A stretch of 64,000 nucleotides of DNA from Lycocorax pyrrhopterus obiensis (Eukaryota; Chordata; Aves; Passeriformes; Paradisaeidae). The stretch lies in assembly GCA_014706295.1 (NCBI GenBank), contig JACSVZ010000002.1, positions 22,292,757 through 22,356,756 of the forward strand. The letters are read 5' to 3'. This document shows, piece by piece, positions 46,759-58,826 of this stretch (its first letter is position 1; every line of letters starts with the position of its first letter). The notes under the pieces are model-generated. The model made no database searches. It saw nothing but the letters and a program-made list of their open reading frames with translations, and was not told the origin of the DNA. The translations under genes were made by a program, and so were the position numbers.

Positions 46759-49048
46759 TTCAGAGCTGGTACTCTGGTACCTGGCACTAAACACTAATTA
46801 GCTACAATTATGTGCACCTATATTTGGGAAACATACAAATATGAGATATATAAAATTAGGTTGTCTGCCCTATTGACAGACTGTTTCAAAAAATATTAGC
46901 TGCTCATATTAATGGAAATCAAATGTAATAATTAGTGATTCAGAGAAAATTGTGGGAAAAATCAGTGTTACTCAGAGCATTTGTAGGGAAAGAATAAAGA
47001 ACTAAGATGGACAAATTGCATTTGATGAATGCCACACTTTTCAATACACCTTTGCTGGGCTAATAGCAATAAATGAGGCTCTGAGCTCAGTGAGCAGTGC
47101 CAGGCAGTCTTCTAATAACAGTAATTCCAAAATAGTAGGTGAGAATGAGCTTAGAAATGAAAATGGGGAATCAAAATACTGTCTCGGTCTTGTTGAAAGA
47201 AGTCTTTAACTTTTTTTTTTTTTAATTTCTAACAAAAATGCCCCCAGAGCCAACACTGAAGAATACAACTTTTTGCTGTATAACTTACCATTCCAGAAAT
47301 TTGATAAATTTATTACAAACCAAGCATTGGAGGACTGCAGACTTTGAATCAAACCTGACAGAAGATTTCAGGGTAATAAATCACTGAGGAAGGTGAGGAT
47401 CACAGAGGTAGCACCCCTGTGAGTTGCAAAGGGGATTAAAAGCATCAGGAGCATTTGGTGGTCATCAGCAATGTTCTGGCTCTTGGGAATATTTACATCT
47501 ATCTAGCTGTAAACCTTGTACTATCTACATCCTGAGATTTAACAACAAATTTTTAGGGAGTAGCTCCCACATATGGGGGAATTTACAGACAGGTTTTTCC
47601 AGTTTAAGCGTTCCTGGCTGAAATATTTATGTTCTGCCATTGTACCACAACTAATTTATCAGGAACTTTTGCACAGGTAATAAAGAGATGGGGAGGACAG
47701 CAACATGTTTCACCTAGCAATATGGTAAATAACTCAGCTGCTTTTAGATACTGTGGATGACTATATTTCTTCCTTAGGTATCTAGTAATTTAAATTGATG
47801 AGCATGTAACATCTGTTCTGCTAGTAAAGGTAAACTTTCATCTGGCTGAAAATATTTAGTATCATCACATATTTGAAACAGATAAAGGGGTGCAAAGCTG
47901 GGATTTGTGCAGTGGGAATGTGTGGCAGTTGCTGCTCTTCAGCTGCAGGTGCAGCACAGGATTGCCCAGACTCCCTCTGTGATAAGACAACAAAGAGTTG
48001 TTATTTTGATCATCTGCCTTTCTGCCTACTTCAGACTTCTGAATTTCAAATTTTGTTCTTTCAGCAAACCCACAATTTCCCATGGGGTCTGGAGCATTGC
48101 TCCAGATTCAGACTTCAGGCTCACCCGGGGTTACCCAGTTTCCCTTATGCTGCTCAGTTATGGGGAATGCTGCTGCTCTCAGTTAGTGCCAGCTGGGGTA
48201 ATGGGGTTTGTTCTGTGTGGAAATTGGTCAACAGAATCTGCACAAGTACATGCACCTTATTCACTTTACAGATTTTGCTTTTGCTGAGTACAATATCCTC
48301 TCTCTGACTCTTCCTGGGTGAAATTGTGCAGGATTCTTTAAAAATGTATTTCTTTTGTCCTTGTAAAAATCAACTCCTTCAGGAAAGTAAGTACACCATC
48401 TTCAGAAGATACTTCTTCAATGCTTTGTTTTCCCAACTGTTTGAAACAATGATTTATAAAGCCATAGTGGAATGCCAAATGTAGATAAGGAAACCAGCCT
48501 GCAGGCACTTGCCATCTGCATTTAATTGTAATATAAATGCCTATTAATGCAAATGATGACAATTTCTTAGATCTTTAATACCTATCTGAACAATAACCCA
48601 AAAAAGTCAGATGGAACCACACTAAAACTCCTTTTTTTATGTAAGATATAGTTAATTGCTTGCACAGAGGGACTTTCCTTCAACAACCTGTCTGTCCTCC
48701 TGGTTACGGTTCAGAGGGCTTTGCAACTGCGTTGAGAAGAGGTGGTTATGAAGGAATAACAGGAGATGCCAAGTGTGGAAATCTCACAGGTGGAAGGTAT
48801 TGGTGGATGTTTCCTAGCTCGTCCCTCTTTGCTGTCTCTTGGGATACAGCAAACCTCCTGAAAATATGTGGCTGGTGTCAAGAGGAGAATGGATGTGCTG
48901 CTCCATGTAGACACTGAAAAGCTTTAGCAGAGAGATTTTCCGGCTTTCTGCAGCATTTTGTGAGAGTTCTGTCTTTCCCATGCAAGCAAGACAAAACAAT
49001 GTTGCCGTTTTGTAAACTTCTTGCAGGTGCGGATTGTTTTAGTAGAAT

Positions 49049-49271
49049 TGTTATGGTTCTAACTGGAAAAACACTCAGAACTCTGTGTGTCTTAGAACTT
49101 GACCAATCCCCTTAGGGGGTGGATGGCAAAAACCAATTACCTTGTGCCACTTAATACACTTTGTGAACTAACATATAAACGTCTTCTGAGAATTCATTAA
49201 ATCCCTTCCATTGATCCCTGAGCCTGGACTTCGTGTCGTTTCTCTACTCGTGCGTGGGGAAAACAGCGACA
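49049..49271 (+). mobile_element. Possible solo LTR of an endogenous retrovirus (ERVL-like?)
   Basis: The block has LTR promoter architecture in order. It starts TGTTATGG at 49049. CCAAT boxes lie at 49103-49107 and 49133-49137, TATAAA at 49174-49179, and a poly(A)-signal-like ATTAAA at 49196-49201. A CpG-bearing, GT-rich stretch ('TTCGTGTCGTTTCTCTACTC', 'GTGCGTGGGG') resembling R/U5 follows, ending near ACAGCGACA at 49271. The 'AACATATAAACG...ATTCATTAAATCCCTTCC' context resembles avian ERVL-type LTRs as I remember them. No polypurine tract precedes it, and no clear target-site duplication, primer-binding site or viral gene was seen next to it. If real, it is a solo or fragmentary LTR. The ends are approximate. 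Confidence 0.5.
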
Positions 49272-52200
49272 GCTCCAGAGTTGATTTTTGTAGCAGGAGG
49301 TCACAGTCTTTCTGGCTAGCTCTCTGCAATAACTACTCACAGCCTTCTCCCAGTGCTTTTCCCTACAGAGAGCACTGCTGATCCAGTAGCTTGAGAATGA
49401 TGCAGAATATCTGGATTTGGGCTGCTGCAAACTCCCTCAGAAAAATATCCATACTGTGTATCATAGAAGTGCCTACATAGTTCAGCACTTCCTGGTCATG
49501 TCAGCAGGGGCTCTCCCAAATCCAAGCTCCTGTCAGCCAAAGGGAGCTGAGAGGGGTCTGTCTCTGCAGCAGTGTGGCTGCTGCCAGGTACATTCCACTT
49601 TGGTCAAGTGGGCAATTTGAAAAAAAAAGCAAATAAGAATATTTTATATACTCTGGATACTGTCCTCTGTGCTCTCAAAGACATTTTCTGTGTAATCTAG
49701 AAGCTCTGAGTATATGTCTTTGTCTCAGATACACAGGAAGGACAGGTAATTTAAATTACTAGAAAGAAAAGTGAGTTTATTGAATTAATTTGTTTAGGCC
49801 GTATAGGTGCATTGTCACAGCTAAGCTTCATTTCCAAGTTTTTAACTTCTGGTTACCTGTTTGAGCATGAAGCTGTTCTTCTTAGCTGGAAAATCCTCTC
49901 GTTAAAAACTTGCTCTCTTCCAATCAGAAGTCTAAAGTAGAGCATCAGTCATGGGTATCACCCATGTCTTCTGTAATCATGTCCATTTAAAATCTACATG
50001 CTAAAGTTAAGAGATCAAACTCAGCCTGTGCAACAACCAGTGGTTAATGAGCTCCTAGTACACAGCAAGCAGGTAGGCACCTTGTTTTCTTTTAACTGCT
50101 AACAGTTGCTGTGTCTCACTCATGTTTACTGCACACGATGGAACAGATTTGAAGTATTGGCAGTATTTTGTAGCCTGCCCTGCAGCACTGCTTTCATGCT
50201 GTCAAATGCGGCATGAAACCAGGCCTCTGGTTTCAGCTGGAAGAAGGAAAAGAACCAGATATACCTAAAAGAGGGGCTTACTTGTTATTTTTTCTTGTCT
50301 TTTGAAGACTGTGGTCACCCTTGACAACTGAGCCTGTATAGTGCATATGCTATTGAAATGGTTTCAGCTTATTAACTCCAAAATCATCAGAGCGTTTAGT
50401 TGAATGTGCTCATTTAGAGATGCAGGTTTAATTACAACCTAAGTGCATCACAGAAGTGAATACAAATTGATGTTGCAGGAGGAGGCTGCAACATCAGTTG
50501 CAGACAGAGACAGTTCAGCTCCCTCGCTTGGTGGCTGTTTGGGAGGTAGCTCCAGGGACAGCAGTTATTGTCACCAGAGTGTGCTGTGTTGCTGCTAACA
50601 CTTAGCCAGGTGGGCTTTGGTGACATGGTGCAGAGCCAGATGCCGCTGGTGTGTACTACTGAGCAACCACCTCCGTGCATGACCCTGGGAGAGCTCCCGA
50701 ACTCACTGCAGGATAAAAAGCAAATTCAATTGTTTTACCCAGAGTCTGAGGAGAGGATGTGCAAGATCAAAGTAAAAAACATTGCCTTGAAGTTGTGCTT
50801 TCCTTGTAGATTTCCCTCACTTGCAGCTGAAGTTACTCCCATCCTAGACCTGTAAGGAATCTCAGAAATGGGGAGCTGCATCTGACTTCGCAATATTGAG
50901 AAGACAGAACTTGCTAAAACATGCAGGTGTTCTTGGGGCCAGGGCGTAGGGAAAACTGCCCTTTTCTCATTCAAGCACTAGCAGAAGAAACTTGGCATGC
51001 CTTTCTGAGTGGCGTGCTGGCCCCAGGGACCCCAGCCACCAAAGCACCCCAGTGCCACCTGCCCTCAGCCACACTGGCCAAGCGGGCATGGGGAGCTGTG
51101 GGGACACGCACAGCTTTCATCTGCTGTCCCCTATGGTGGGAGCTGCCACCACTGCCCCAAGGCTGATTTTGAAAACAGTGACATGTTTCATGAAAAAGAC
51201 AGCAGATTTAGGCATTTGCTTTACTTAGACATGGCAAAGACAATTAGAAATCACAACCTTGCATTTAGTCACTGAGGAGGTTAAAAATCCAGTACAGGAA
51301 GTTAGATTTTGCAAAAGATAAATGCACAAAGGATACAACAGGTGTACAAAAAAAGGAACAGCGAGTCTCTACAGAACATTTTTAGATGGCAATAGGTATC
51401 ATGCATTTGTGGTTATTTTCTCATTTTGTTCAGTAACATGTTTTGGAGACAGCATGTAAAAGGTGGCTTCCTGTTGCCTCAACACATTAATGAGATTTAT
51501 CTTTTTGCAAAACCTGGCTGCAAAGAATTAATACATCAACAACTATGATCTTCATGCTTCTTTTTGAAGTTCGTATTCGATACTGAACCTTGACACCAAA
51601 GCAAAAATTGTCAGTATTATGCATTAGCAAACATTTCATATATTTGTATGAAAGAAATCTGTGAGTTAATAGCATTGCAATAGGTTTATTTATGAGAATA
51701 TGTTTCTTAATTACAATAAGCCAGTGTTTCATCTTAGGATGATGAGTGGAGAGCATTTTCACAAGTCCTACCACAGTTAAGAGTGCCTTTCTTTGTTCTG
51801 CGTTGTCTGGGGAAAAATTGCATGTTTTTTACCTCTCTTAGAAAATACATGCAAAAAAAAAAGGTTTCCATAATAGTATCATGCTCAGTCCATGAGAAAC
51901 ATTTGTGCTATGTTACCAACTATTTATGAAGGGAATCTTGGACAAATGTTTTGAATAAACTTCTCTATTTTTCTATGCTACCTATATTTTTTAAATAGCA
52001 TTGTTATCTTGGTCTGAAGACAAAACTCTCCTTTTCTGCCACACAAACATAAGAGCACAGGTAGATTAACCTTTTCAATGGATAATGTAAGGCTTTTTAA
52101 TCTAACAAACTGCAAAAAGTAAGCCAATACCTGGAAGCTGTGGCTTGTGAAATTCAAACTTTAAATAAGTGTTTTTAGCACTTTTAAAGAAGCAAGATAA

Positions 52201-53738
52201 GTACTGGTTCCTCAGAGAAGTGCTGGATTTTTAACTGAAAATGTGCTCCCAATACAAAGAAACGTAATTGCAAGTGTTGGACTGTAGGTAGGAACTGGAT
52301 AGGTTCTCTATGATTACAGTGTTATGCCTACAGTTAAGCAAAGAGAGCAGGTGGCAAATTACTGTGGTTACTTCTTTTGCACTCAAAGCTATTAATTTAT
52401 TCTGAGTTCTCAAAATACCATAAAATCCTTGTGGTTGTTGGTTCTGCTCTCCATTCTTCTTTTATATGAGCTCTCTAAAGTTGATACTTGATCTTTCTTT
52501 CTGAAATTTTCAGGATGCAATGGACTAGACAGTATCCCCAGCTGAGTCAGCCTGGGGATTTTTGTAAGGCAGCTGTTCTTCAGTGGTTCTTCTATTTGGT
52601 TTACAACTTCATGCTCCTGTTTTATATTCTATAGGAATAGGTCTACTCAAAGTTGAGGAACAAGTAGTACTTTTTCTTCAAAGCAGTTTAAGTGCCATTC
52701 TCTAGTGTGATCAGTGGCAGTCTGAATGTCTGTGACTTGTTACATTAGGGGTGCCCAAGCACACGCAGCAAGGCAAGGGAGCTGATCATGACTACTTTGA
52801 GCTTGGAAAATAAAAACACAGCAGGAAAAACAAGTGCTAGTTGAGGAACTGGGAAATTTACTATCTGGTTTGACATCCTTCCGTTCGTTAAACCTCTCAG
52901 GGTCTAATGGTGTATGCGAGATAAATAGTGGTCAAACTTTTAATTTTTTTTACCACACATGGACAATTTTATCATGTGCATTATAGCAAGAAAGAATATG
53001 AATGACCAATAAATAACCCCTAATATAATCTAGGAGTACATGAGGCAGTAAAAGCTTAACATAGCTAAACTGGCATAACACCACTGTAGCATTTGTTGTT
53101 TTCATTACGTATCAAACTTGGTTGTTCTTGTGTTATTGCAGAGAATAACTGATTGCTCTTGAAAAGTTGAAAGGTTTTGAATATTGCCTCATTGAGAGAT
53201 AAAGTACACAGGCACAGGTAAAAACAGTAAGGTTGATTACTCTGCAGTTGAATCTTTTCTCTACCATAAATTATAGCCCTTCCTTACAGCAGTTGCTGTC
53301 TCCAGGCCTGAATTGTGCCTGGGATTTGCAGCCTCTCCTGAGGACAGGGCGAGGTCGCACTGCTCGGTTTGTCCCAGTCCCAGGCCTGCAGGATTTCGCC
53401 TCCTCCTCCTGTGCTGATGGCCCTCGTGTCCCTCCCCTCAGCTCCCGTCCGGGCTGTTTTGGGGTCATGGAGACGCTGGTCACAGCCAGAGCCGGTAGCA
53501 GCCGAGTTGTGTGGCAAAACTCTGTGGGTGTGACTTCTGGGCACACCTAGGAGTCTCAAACCAATTTTTCTAAGGAAAATTATCTCAGTTTTTTTCTGGA
53601 GAAAAAAAAAGAATTTTTCTTCTAGTAGTAAACTTTAAAGGCACATGTAACAGCAAAGCAAGAAAAACCCTCTAATAAACGAAATCTGTGACTGGTTCTG
53701 ATGATCTATCAGAATGGGCTACTTACATGTTTTAAGAA

Positions 53739-53762
53739 ATTTCAATAGATATTTCAATAGAT
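53739..53762. repeat. 12-base tandem duplication
   Basis: ATTTCAATAGAT is repeated exactly twice in tandem. Confidence 0.9.
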
Positions 53763-56230
53763 CAGGTCTTCACTATGAGTGATTCCTTCTTATGCCACTA
53801 TATTCCTCCCTGTTATTCTTTTATACAGTATAGATTGCAAATAAATCACTGTATTTTCAGTGCCTGGGATTTCATGTGTGTGGAAATGTCAGATTCATAA
53901 AACACCATGCTAAACCTGCTTGGATAGATCAATCACAAATGAGTTTCATTAAGCTCAAAGTGTTAAAGGAACGCAAAAGCTTAAGAAGATCCATAAATAA
54001 TGAAAAACTAATTGGAAGATATTTGTACAAAAGGTGATTAAAAGTCACCAGTGTTTTTCAAAACAGTCCAAATAGATTTTTAGGACGCAGAGAAGTTAAT
54101 AATTTCTTTTTAGTTTTTAAAGCCTCATCTAGAAAGCATCTAGTTCTGCCTGCAAGCAGCACTCTTCATTTGTTAGAAAGAGTAGCCTGGGATATTTGTT
54201 GGCAGGACTGAAAGAGGAGTTCAGGAAGAAAGTAGTGTGGTGTAATCTAGATTGTCATGGCTGCTGAAGTAAAAAAATATTTCATTCTCCATTGGTACCA
54301 CCCGCAGAGCGAAGGATGCTACAGAGCAATACACAGCTCTGTGTAGCTGCCCAGCACTGACATGGAAAATCACCATCAGAGACAAGGTTGTGCTTGAGGA
54401 TCTGCCAAGCTGCGAGAGCTTGTAGCCGGTACTCTGGGAACATCTCAGGTTACTGTTTTCTGTTTGCCAGTTCCTGTTGTCTGTGTGGGAGCAGTGGGAC
54501 CTCGCTGGGGCTGGTCTTTGTGTGAGCCCATGGGGCTGCAGATGAGGTGTAGCTGCCTTGTGGTATCTGATGTTTAAGCTGCTTTTCTCAGCTTTGCTGG
54601 GGGCTTTCCCCCACTTAGCGTCCTCAAGGTATTTGGATGAGTACCAATACCTCCTTGTAAGCTGTATCCTAGGCAAAGCTGTCTCAGGGACCACAGTAGA
54701 ACTTGAAAACTGCTTCCATGCTGATCCAGTGAAGACTTCTCAGGAGGTGCTGCGCTTGGGCTGGAGAGATCATTACTGGAGAGAGAAAGTGCATACACAG
54801 TCCTGTGCCTGTGTGCATAGTCAGCTGCTCTCCATGCCACATCCGTCCTGCTCTGGATTTGGCCCTGTAAAGGTCTCTTTCTACACAACATATTTAATTT
54901 AGACTAATGCATTGTGATAATTTTTGCAGCTGTACAGGTAAAGCCTGATAATATAAATTTGTAGTTAAAAGGATGCAAGTTGTTCACGCTGCAGGATGTA
55001 CCAGATGCCACAGTCCTGCCTTGGGAAGAGACAGACTCGCTGACCTGATGTTCTGGCTCTGTTACATCTGAGTTACATGGTTCTATTTTGCTGCACTGAG
55101 GGCGGTAGGTTAGGGTCAGATTGTTATCTTGGCCGTGTCATCTACCTTCACTTACACAAAAGTAAGCAGACCCAAGAAATTTTCTCCTGATATTATTATT
55201 CTATATTTCAAGCCATTCCACAGTAAGCAGCTCTGAATGTAGCAGTGACCCCTTTACTACTTTCAAAATGAAAGATGTCTCAAGCCATAGGTTTTATTCT
55301 TTTTTTTTTTAACAAAGGTACAGAGCTGAAATGAAATTCCCTAAGCACAGCCAGTGTCTCCTGTGCTCCTTTGCACTATTTTCGATTTGGGGCACAAAAT
55401 AAAAAGTGTATCTTGGCTGTGTATAATTAATGTCATGGAACTGTGATCCTGGCATGACATGAGCTGTATCACTGAGAGCAGAAGGTAAGAAGAAATCATG
55501 ATTGCTCAGCAATTTACACGGGAGGATGAAGGGGAAAGGCATTTTAAATTAATGGTTCTAAGGCCTTGATGTTGCCCTGCCACATTTCATAAATCTTTCT
55601 GAGCAATATCTCCTGTGAAAAGGACTTCACTGTCGCTTAGGGAATACCAAACAGGTACCCATTTCAGGAGGAAACTGGTTTTACATTTTGCTTCAAAATG
55701 CAACCCATGGAAAGAAGTAGCATCTTAGAGAGTAGCACTAAATGTCTACTGACTGCAAAAGAGAGTCCTGCTTCTCAGCGCCATTTATCTTTGAAACAAC
55801 ACCTGTTCCCTTTGATAAAAGGTTCTCTCTGCCAGGCTTGAGTGCTGTAGCAGAGGGCTCTCTGAAGGCTGGTCCCATGCCAGCAAGGTGGAAATGCCCC
55901 TTGCCATCTCTCAGCCTAGCTATGAGCTCAGACGCCAGCACTCTGTGACCCTCCCTCAGAACATGGGTGGCTCTTGGCTCTGCCTTTATAGGGAGCTCTG
56001 AAGCTCTGTGTGTCCTGTAAAGTCAGTTCCTTTGTGCAAGCATCACAGCACATCTCAGGCCTTCCATTAAAACAACTGGGGAGCAGATGTGGGTGCTTCT
56101 AAGGTTTTGGGAACATAGCAGGGGTGGGAAGTCCCAAAGTATGGGATATTTTCAATACTGAGCTTGCATTTGGAGAGTTTCAGCAGCAGCCCTGTTTGAC
56201 AGTGGAAGTGCTTCTCCGTGGCATTCTGCA

Positions 56231-56276
56231 CCCACCCAACCCCTTGCCCCTCAACCCCCCTTCCCCTGCCCACCCC
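56231..56276 (-). other. G-quadruplex / i-motif candidate
   Basis: The plus strand carries eight C-runs of 3-6 bases (56231-33, 56235-37, 56240-43, 56247-50, 56255-60, 56263-66, 56269-71 and 56273-76), separated by 1-4 bases. The minus strand therefore has eight G-runs with very short loops, well beyond the usual minimum of four runs of three. The plus strand could form an i-motif. No promoter or gene is recognisable beside it. Confidence 0.75.
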
Positions 56277-57199
56277 AAGGCTTTCTTCATCTTCCATCTG
56301 GAGTAGATAGCAGGTAACCTTACATGTTATGTGTGTTCCTCTCAAAGGCTTCAGTGGTGTAAGAGCTCAGTCTTCATATGAACTGATTACATTAATTGGC
56401 ATGTATAACACAGTAGTTAGTACACAGTGAGAGACGGATAGATGACCTGCCTTAATATATTGAGTAGCTGTTTATGTCCCTTATAGTATTGCATCCACTG
56501 CAAAAAAAGCCTTTACCTCACATTGCCTGCTCCTGAGCACTAAAAACACTTGAGTGATAGCACAACTGACTCCCTTATGACAGTTATTTCCCAAAAATAA
56601 TTCCTTATGCCTCCCTCATGACTGTCATTTGCTACAAAATCATTTCCACTATGATCTGTACGGAGCCGCTAATGCATTTTGTGACTAAAAGCAACCGCTG
56701 CTTAGCACTGAAATCCTGAAAAGGTTGCAGAGGGAAAACAAACAGGGAAAAAAGGGCACCATGTGTCCACAAGCAAAGACACAGTGAAGGGGTTGGAATT
56801 GGAGGGCAAACTTTCCCCTGAGCTGGCAGGGCTGGAAGCAGCTGTGAAGAAGGTCACAGTGCAGGGGCCAGGGGCCACTGAGCCCTGATGGTCACAGCAG
56901 CCTCAGCAGCCGCTGCTCCTCAGGGACATACATGGGAGTAGCAGTATCATGCCCAGGGAGGGGAAGGGATGCTGAGAGGTTTAATTCATGTTTTGCTGAT
57001 AAGCCTGGGTGGAAATGGCATGTACCTAACCCTGTACAGCACACTTGGGGGAGAGCACAGCCCCACATGTCAGTGCTGCCTCCGGCCATGCCCAGCAACT
57101 TCATTTCAACTTCCCACCGTGCTAGCTGAGCAGCTGGTCCAGCAGCTATGGTTCTCCAATTATGTTTTCAGACACAATGGAAAAATGATTAATTCTCAC

Positions 57200-57440
57200 T
57201 TTATTTAATTGCAGATAAATAAGGTATTTGTTGAATAGTGGTCAATTTGCTCAGTGAGTGTTTAATGCTGTCTGTTTGATTGAATCTCTATATTATTTAC
57301 TACCCCCCATTTTTGTTCTTGTCAGGCAGCTTTCAGCAATGGCTACCAATCTTTTTGCGTTTCAGCAGCCTGCATAATAACAGTTTTAAATAGAGTGATC
57401 TGTTACTTGGATAATACACTAATTACGGGTGGAAATTAGG
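57200..57440. promoter_or_regulatory. Candidate conserved non-coding block
   Basis: This is a complex, repeat-free block between GC-richer patches. It has homeodomain-like words ('TTTGATTGAATC', 'ACTAATTACGGG') and paired CAGCAGCC/GGCAGC-type words around 'TTTCAGCAATGGCTACCAAT'. There is no frame of note. The call is by appearance only. Confidence 0.2.
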
Positions 57441-58799
57441 AAAGTTATTTGAGAAATATGAAGTCCATTAAAATAAAATGATCTTCCAAATGAGAACTGG
57501 GTTACATATAAAAAATACCCTTTCTTTAAAAGTCAAAATTTACAAAGATGTGCAAGTTTGATATGAGAAGTGTGACTTTTACAAGTGTGTGATATCAGCA
57601 GGACTAATTGGGGATGATTGATTGAGAATGCACTAATTCCTGGAAAAAAATGAAATGCAAAACTCCTAGTGCAGGGAATCCCAGGAAACCTTTATTTTTG
57701 CTTAAGTGCAAGGGACATTTTGAACTTATGTTGTCTCTAGTAATAACTTCAATGACAGCAGATAAAAATAAGCACTATACAAACACAATGGAATTCACCA
57801 GTGTGAGAAGGCATTTGACTGCAGCATGGTCCTTGTAAATGGGGATTCTGATCTGCTCCCAAAATAACTCCCCTCTCCAGTTAGAAATGCTGTCCCATAC
57901 TGTAAAAGTCAAATAGATCCAGGGGGCCAGTCACTGCTTCTTCCTGAATCTTAACAAGAATGGTCTTAGCAATAAAGGGTCCACAAGGCTGTATAGTGAG
58001 ATTTTAAAATCCTTCATTGAATATGTAGACTTTGCCATCAGTAAGAAGTTAAGATTTAAAAATAACCCTGTTTTTGAAAAGTTGAAATTGAACATGATTT
58101 GGGGGTAGTGCAAAAGTGGAACAAGAAACATCTTGTGGGAAATACTGTCCAAAGTCATAACCATCTAGCTGAGATAAAGTGACTGTGCCAACACTATCAT
58201 GTGATGATGGTTTTTAACCTGTGACAACACTGTTCAAAAGGAGATTTTTAACAGAATCTCAATGAAGCTGCTCATGAGGCAACATGGAAGTTACTCCACA
58301 ACTTGCTTTTGAGGGACAAATCTGAATGAGGGTACAGATTTGGCTACTCTAATTCCAGTTTCCTTCTTCCTGTTCAGTACTGGTTTTGCTGTTCTATATC
58401 ACTCTTCTGAAGCCTCTACAGGTCCATTGGTGCTTCACTTGGAGCTGGAGTGCATCAGCTGTGTCGCCTGGATCTGGTTACAGGGGTGCTTGTGACAGTG
58501 CAAGTCTAATGACCAGGGCTCGAGATCTGTGTGATCACAGCCAAAAAAGTGTCCTGCCCGTGCATCCTCCTGGCTTTGGAAAGGAGCTCTGAAACCCCAT
58601 CAGGCTGTACACCAATCAGCCTGGTGCAGAGGTGAGGGCGAATATTCCTCATAGATACTGGAATGAAATGGAGGCAGTTGTTTTAAAAAGTGTGACCTCT
58701 GGAGGAAGCAGCATCATTTTGAGGAATTTTATTCAATGCCTGTGATTTCAAGAAGCTTCTGTGGAAAAAATTAAATGGATCTTTAAAAATTACTATAAA

Positions 58800-58826
58800 A
58801 TATATATATATATATATATATATAGG
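58800..58826. repeat. (TA)n microsatellite
   Basis: Thirteen perfect TA units. Confidence 0.95.

Larger units (their letters stand above)
41741..49048. other. Unique stretch, no gene recognised
   Basis: No exon or transposon was recognised. Several frames of 112-144 codons lie at 43436-44124 and 47873-48307. They overlap each other in different frames over the same GC-richer patches and show no motif, so they are probably compositional. A single exact NF-kappaB-type decamer, GGGACTTTCC, occurs at 48669-48678. A polypyrimidine tract with a following AG lies at 44578-44611. Confidence 0.5.

Noticed and set aside
47873..48307. 144- and 126-codon overlapping plus-strand frames
   Set aside because: Two frames over the same DNA, neither resembling a known protein, with Cys/Leu/Ser-rich low-information sequence.
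48669..48678. Exact NF-kappaB-type GGGACTTTCC
   Set aside because: A single 10-base match is close to chance expectation, and there is no promoter context apart from an uncertain LTR about 380 bases away.
54221..54694. 157-codon minus-strand open frame
   Set aside because: It has no recognisable motif, lies in a GC-richer patch with other open frames on both strands, and contains a small hairpin. No evidence of coding.
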